NCBI GenBank assembly: GCA_021299675.1
Contig: JAJTIF010000069.1
Span: forward strand, 1 to 27,350
Direction of reading: 5' to 3'
DNA from: Pseudomonadota bacterium
GTDB taxonomy: Bacteria > Bdellovibrionota > Bacteriovoracia > Bacteriovoracales > Bacteriovoracaceae
DNA length: 27,350 bases
Part shown: positions 23,854 to 27,350 of the stretch, one piece after another
Position numbering within the stretch: position 1 is the first letter of the stretch
How the letters are laid out: each line of letters begins with the position of its first letter
Translations under genes and position numbers: made by a program
Notes under the pieces: model-generated
Told to the model about the DNA's origin: nothing
Databases searched by the model: none
What the model saw: only the letters and a program-made list of their open reading frames with translations

Positions 23854-25191
23854 AAAATTCGTCGAATAGTTATTCGAAATGAAGTCGGGATGAGTGATGA
23901 TTTTTTTATGTAAATCGATGTTTGTTTGGATACCAGACACAACAACTTCAGTGAGGGCGCGCATGCCTCGAGCCAAGCATTTCTCTCTTGAATCTGCAGT
24001 GATGATGATCTTAGAAACCATAGAGTCGTAGTATGGTGGAACCGTATAACCTGTATAGATAAAATCATCAGACCTCACACCTAAACCACCTGGTCTGTGA
24101 TAGTGGGTAATGAAACCGGGCGAGGGCATTCCTGTTTTGGGGTCCTCAGCATTTATTCTAAATTCAATTACATGGCCCCGAAAATTGATGTCTTTTTGCT
24201 TGATGGTAAGCTTGTGTCCCATCGCCACTTGAATTTGCTCAGCAATCAAATCAATACCAGTTCTTTGTTCTGTAACAGGATGCTCGACTTGAATTCTTGT
24301 ATTCATTTCCATGAAATAAAATCTGCCGTCGTCCTGATCATAGAGATACTCAACAGTTCCCACTGAGTCATAGTTGACTACTTTGGCCAAGCGTATGCTC
24401 GCATCAGCCATTTCTTGACGAGTTTTCTCTGGTAAAACAGGCGAAGGGGATTCTTCTAGAATCTTTTGAAAACGCCGTTGGATCGTGCAATCTCTCTCTC
24501 CGAGATGAAGCACATTTCCATGCTTATCTGCAAGAATCTGGATCTCGATGTGACGTGGATTCTGAATATACTTTTCAATGAAAAGCGTACCATCTCCGAA
24601 AGCACTTTTGGCTTCCGCCTCGAGTCTAGCAAGAGCATCAGGCAATTCAGATGCACTTTCGATGCGCTTCATTCCACGCCCACCACCGCCGGCAGAAGCC
24701 TTAATCAGAATGGGATAACCCATCTTGTCGGCCTCAGCCTTAATTTCCTCGAGAGCTTTTCCCTTAACGTGAATGGGTTCTAGAGTGGGAACTCCCGCAT
24801 TGCGTGCCAGGATTTTAGATTCGATCTTATCGCCCATCTTGCGTACACACTCAGGAGATGGACCAATGAAAGTAATACCCCACTTGGCACACATTTCAGA
24901 GAACTCGTCATCTTCTGACAAGAAACCATACCCTGGATGAATAGCGTCGGCTCCCGTTATGTCGGCAGCCGAAAGTAGTTGGGGGATATTGAGATAACTT
25001 TGAGCGCTCTTAGCAGGTCCAATACAAACCGACTCGTCCGCCATTTTTACATGCAGGCTATCTTCGTCAGCAGTTGAATGAACACTAACAGTTTCGATAC
25101 CAAGCTCTTTACAAGAACGAATAATCCGCACCGCAATTTCTCCGCGGTTAGCAATTAGAACTTTCTTAAAGGGCTTAATATCTTTACTCAT
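23833..25191 (-). CDS. accC: Acetyl-CoA carboxylase biotin carboxylase subunit
   Basis: This 452-residue ATP-grasp enzyme carboxylates the biotin of AccB, the first half-reaction of acetyl-CoA carboxylase, which commits carbon to fatty-acid synthesis. It shows KKVLIANRGEIAVRI, the Gly-rich ATP loop GGGGRGMK (168-175), GERDCTIQRRFQK (231-243) and the catalytic block MEMNTRIQVEHPVTE (294-308) with Glu 295, Asn 297 and Arg 299. Length is standard. It begins 3 bp after the accB stop, and no Shine-Dalgarno is visible before ATG 25191 (the upstream bases are an A/T run), so translation probably depends on coupling to accB. The carboxyltransferase genes accA and accD are not in the window. Confidence 0.98.
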   Translation of the reverse strand: MSKDIKPFKKVLIANRGEIAVRIIRSCKELGIETVSVHSTADEDSLHVKMADESVCIGPAKSAQSYLNIPQLLSAADITGADAIHPGYGFLSEDDEFSEMCAKWGITFIGPSPECVRKMGDKIESKILARNAGVPTLEPIHVKGKALEEIKAEADKMGYPILIKASAGGGGRGMKRIESASELPDALARLEAEAKSAFGDGTLFIEKYIQNPRHIEIQILADKHGNVLHLGERDCTIQRRFQKILEESPSPVLPEKTRQEMADASIRLAKVVNYDSVGTVEYLYDQDDGRFYFMEMNTRIQVEHPVTEQRTGIDLIAEQIQVAMGHKLTIKQKDINFRGHVIEFRINAEDPKTGMPSPGFITHYHRPGGLGVRSDDFIYTGYTVPPYYDSMVSKIIITADSREKCLARGMRALTEVVVSGIQTNIDLHKKIITHPDFISNNYSTNFLTKIQD

Positions 25192-25194
25192 AAA

Positions 25195-25665
25195 TTATTT
25201 TTTGATTTTAAATAGTGGTTGGCCAAACTCGACGAGGCTTTCGTTATCAACACAGATCTCAACAATCTCTCCTGCCATGTCTGCATCAATTTCGTTCATG
25301 ATCTTCATCGCTTCAAGAACACATAGAGTTTGTCCGGATTTCACTTTATCACCAATTTTGACGTAAGCCGGTTTTCCTGGAGCGGGTGAGCCGTAGAATG
25401 TTCCTACGAATGGTGACTTCACGACATGAAGATTAGCATCAACCACAGCAGCTTTAGATTGAATTGAAACAACTGGAGCAGATGCAGGAGCAGGTGCCGC
25501 AGAAGCTTGAGCCATAGACATTTGCATAGGCATACTGTGCATCACAGATGAGCTACCAAAATTTACTTCCAGCTTCATGGTTTTTGTTTCGTAAATGAGC
25601 TCAGACGCACCCGAGTCTTTAGCTAGCTTTACAAATTCTTTGAGACCTTTGATATCGATAGCCAT
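25195..25665 (-). CDS. accB: Biotin carboxyl carrier protein of acetyl-CoA carboxylase
   Basis: This 156-residue protein carries the covalent biotin that shuttles carboxyl groups between AccC and the carboxyltransferase. The N-terminal part (IKGLKEFVKLAKDSGASEL) matches the family, then comes a flexible Ala/Pro/Met-rich linker (about 40-68). The biotinyl domain follows, with the thumb SPFVGTFYGSPAPGKPAYVK and the biotinylation motif EAMKIMNEI (Lys 121). ATG 25665 has AAAGG 7 bases upstream. It sits 2 bp after efp and 3 bp before accC, the common accB-accC pairing with efp upstream. Confidence 0.98.
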   Translation of the reverse strand: MAIDIKGLKEFVKLAKDSGASELIYETKTMKLEVNFGSSSVMHSMPMQMSMAQASAAPAPASAPVVSIQSKAAVVDANLHVVKSPFVGTFYGSPAPGKPAYVKIGDKVKSGQTLCVLEAMKIMNEIDADMAGEIVEICVDNESLVEFGQPLFKIKK

Positions 25666-25667
25666 AA

Positions 25668-26234
25668 TTAAACCTTTGCTCTCTCGATATACTCACCGGT
25701 GCGAGTATCAATTTTTAGAACTTCGCCCTCTTTAATAAAGAGCGGAACGTTTACCTGAAGACCTGTTTCTAGGATAGCTTTTTTACTTCCACCTGAAGCC
25801 GTATCACCCTTGAGCCCAGGGTCAGTCGAGACGACCTTGAGATTAACGAAGTTAGGAAGTTCGATCGCAATTGGACGAGCGTTGAAATAGAGTACAAAAA
25901 CCTTAATACCCTCTTGGAGGTAATTTTTATTATCGCCTACCTGATCATTGCTCAAGTGAATCATTTCGAAAGTTGATTGCTCCATGAAATTAAAACCATC
26001 CATATCTGAATAGTTAAATTCCATCTCGCGCTCTTCCATGTCAGGCTTATCAACTGTTTCCACACCTGCTTTAAATGTTCTTTCTGTAACTTGGTTTGTC
26101 TCTAGGTTTTTGAGGCGAGTTCTTACAAATGCTGAACCCTTTCCTGGGTTAACGTGTTGGAACTCAACAATCAAATAAGGTTTTCCTTCGATCTCAATCT
26201 TGAGACCTTTTCTAAAATCAGTCGTCTGATACAT
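25668..26234 (-). CDS. efp: Translation elongation factor P
   Basis: This 188-residue factor relieves ribosome stalling at polyproline stretches. Three β-barrel domains are recognisable: the N-terminal KOW-like domain with the tip loop NPGKGSAFVR, where Lys 32 is the site modified (for example by β-lysine) in bacteria of the E. coli type; TERTFKAGVETVDKPD and the middle domain; and the C-terminal signature KAILETGLQVNVPLFIKEGEVLKIDTRTGEY. A lysine at the tip rather than arginine implies EpmAB-type or unmodified function; epmA/epmB are not in the window. ATG 26234 has AAAAGGA 6 bases upstream. It lies 11 bp after aroQ and 2 bp before accB. Confidence 0.98.
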   Translation of the reverse strand: MYQTTDFRKGLKIEIEGKPYLIVEFQHVNPGKGSAFVRTRLKNLETNQVTERTFKAGVETVDKPDMEEREMEFNYSDMDGFNFMEQSTFEMIHLSNDQVGDNKNYLQEGIKVFVLYFNARPIAIELPNFVNLKVVSTDPGLKGDTASGGSKKAILETGLQVNVPLFIKEGEVLKIDTRTGEYIERAKV

Positions 26235-26245
26235 GAACTATCCTT

Positions 26246-26671
26246 TTAGAGTTGCGACTTTACCGCCAGCCAGTAGGCATCTTTACCAAGTCCGCTCATT
26301 ATGGCCACGCAGGCTTTGGCAGTCAATAAAGTCTCTCGAAAGGATTCGCGTTTGTGGACATTACTCAAATGCACTTCAACTACTGGAATTTTTATTGATT
26401 TTATAGCGTCATGAATAGCTATTGAGGTGTGGGAATAAGCGGCAGGATTTATAATGATGGCATCAAAGTTAAGCGCTGCGGCGTGATGAATCTTATCGAC
26501 CAGCACCCCCTCGATGTTGGATTGAAACCAAACGAGCTCAACCTTTTCCTGCTCAAGTTTTTTCTTAGTGTAAGCCTCTATAGCACTAAGTGTATCTGCG
26601 CCATAGATTTCAGGTTCTCTGGTGCCAAGTAGGTTGAGGTTAGGCCCATTGAGGATAAGAAACTTTTTCAT
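26246..26671 (-). CDS. aroQ: 3-dehydroquinate dehydratase, type II
   Basis: This 141-residue dodecameric enzyme of the shikimate pathway dehydrates 3-dehydroquinate to 3-dehydroshikimate. Hallmarks are LILNGPNLNLLGTREPEIYG with catalytic Tyr 23, FQSNIEG, INPAAYSHTSIAIHDAI (Asn 75, His 81) and VEVHLSNVHKRESFR with catalytic His 101 and Arg 108. ATG 26671 overlaps the stop of the preceding TPR gene as ATGA, and no strong SD is seen, so coupling is likely. Sequence and length are ordinary. The aroQ-efp-accB-accC order is seen in many bacteria. Confidence 0.97.
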   Translation of the reverse strand: MKKFLILNGPNLNLLGTREPEIYGADTLSAIEAYTKKKLEQEKVELVWFQSNIEGVLVDKIHHAAALNFDAIIINPAAYSHTSIAIHDAIKSIKIPVVEVHLSNVHKRESFRETLLTAKACVAIMSGLGKDAYWLAVKSQL

Positions 26672-27350
26672 ATCTCTGAGCTCTTTTCATCTGCATGCAA
26701 TTGGATATGTTGCAAAAATAATCGATAGGCTTGCTGCAATCTATCATTATCTGGTTTGTGAACTTGGTTTTCGATGATCCTTAGAATTTCTTCGTGACCC
26801 GATTCATTCTCATTAGTATTTGATGATTTAATCTCTTTTAACTTTTGAATCGATTTTTGATCATGGGGATGCATCTGAATGATTTTTTCTAAGAGATCGA
26901 TGGCAGAGTCGGTATAATCCTGACTCAGATATAAATCCACCAAAGTATGGTTCGCAAAGAAAGTATCATCGTTTTGATTAATCTCTTCAGGGATGTCTGA
27001 GTCCTCGGGACTTACTTCATCATCTGAAAAGTAGTCATCATCAATCGAGCGCGACATGACTTGCCAATCATCCTCATTCACCGAAGTCGGGGTACTAACC
27101 TCGTTCTTTTCTACCACCCAAGACTCTTCGGCATTGAAGCCCATAGATTGCTCGGATTTATTGGAGAACGAAACTATCGACCAATCATCCTCGTTAAGAT
27201 CATTGTTCTTTTTCTGCTCAGGAGACTTAATGATGACATTTTTCGGAATTAAGCTCTCTTTGTTTCGATCATTCTCTAGACGACGGACTTGCTCCGCAAA
27301 AAAAGCATCTTTAGGGTTTATGAATAGTAGAAACTTGTACGTATCCAACG
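26668..27350 (-). CDS. TPR-type acidic protein, 5' end beyond the window (hypothetical)
   Basis: The frame is open to the right edge of the window; the leftmost possible start in view (TTG 27348) is not convincing, so the N-terminus is missing. The visible 226 residues begin with a helix pair FLLFINPKDAFFAEQVRRLE that looks like the end of a TPR. A disordered, very acidic stretch follows and carries two copies of NEDDW (LNEDDWSIVSFS and VNEDDWQVMSRS) plus DDDYFSDDE and PEDSDIPEE. It ends with a second TPR-like unit (TLVDLYLSQDYTDSAIDLLEKIIQMHP). No signal peptide or membrane segment is visible. It overlaps aroQ by 4 bp. Function unknown; protein-protein interaction is inferred from repeats and acidity. 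Confidence 0.8.
   Translation of the reverse strand, partial: LDTYKFLLFINPKDAFFAEQVRRLENDRNKESLIPKNVIIKSPEQKKNNDLNEDDWSIVSFSNKSEQSMGFNAEESWVVEKNEVSTPTSVNEDDWQVMSRSIDDDYFSDDEVSPEDSDIPEEINQNDDTFFANHTLVDLYLSQDYTDSAIDLLEKIIQMHPHDQKSIQKLKEIKSSNTNENESGHEEILRIIENQVHKPDNDRLQQAYRLFLQHIQLHADEKSSEI

Noticed and set aside
1..27350. CRISPR array, insertion sequence, tRNA or prophage elements
   Set aside because: No regularly spaced repeats, transposase or integrase frames, terminal repeats or tRNA-like cloverleaf sequences were seen on either strand.

Overview
This window (about 27.3 kb, mid-40s % GC by eye) is a dense bacterial chromosome segment of housekeeping and envelope genes. It carries no mobile element, CRISPR array or tRNA/rRNA gene that I can see. 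The gene content (two-membrane envelope genes tamA/tamB, many Sec-exported proteins, a matrixin protease with a C-terminal anchor-like tail, Lon with lineage-type insertions) fits a predatory or delta-like Gram-negative, most likely Bdellovibrionota. That assignment is inference from protein style and not a database result.

Layout. Left arm, mostly + strand (1-6038): the 3' part of alaS, translationally overlapped by an orphan peptide-binding lipoprotein gene; a small exported FlgT-C-like protein; a small unknown gene on the - strand that meets it tail to tail; a long-chain acyl-CoA synthetase with its own promoter; and rpoZ. A strong bidirectional terminator (6060-6092) separates this arm from the rest. 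Everything from 6095 to the right edge is on the - strand. In transcription order (right to left) it reads: partial TPR protein - aroQ - efp - accB - accC - TPR protein - tamB - tamA | rplM - rpsI | UvrA-like ATPase - exported tail-anchored protein - matrixin metalloprotease | AMIN-like exported protein - lon.

How the genes fit together. The right-hand operon couples the shikimate step (AroQ), EF-P, and the biotin carboxyl carrier and biotin carboxylase of acetyl-CoA carboxylase (the committed step of fatty-acid synthesis) to the TamB/TamA inter-membrane system. It uses 2-11 bp gaps or 4-8 bp overlaps, with a probable internal promoter before the TPR-tamB-tamA segment. The ribosomal pair rplM-rpsI ends in a clear intrinsic terminator. 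The UvrA-like gene is an atypical paralogue whose second ATPase site has lost the catalytic Glu and the switch His.

Most worth following up: (1) a perfect 8-4-8 palindrome over the -10 box of the AMIN-lon operon; (2) the UvrA-like protein with one intact and one degenerate ATPase site; (3) the matrixin protease and its partner, both ending in anchor-like C-terminal tails; (4) a cytoplasmic TPR protein translationally fused to tamB; (5) a duplicated acidic NEDDW motif in the partial TPR protein. I found no clear multi-gene system that I would call wholly novel. The matrixin/partner pair is the nearest candidate.
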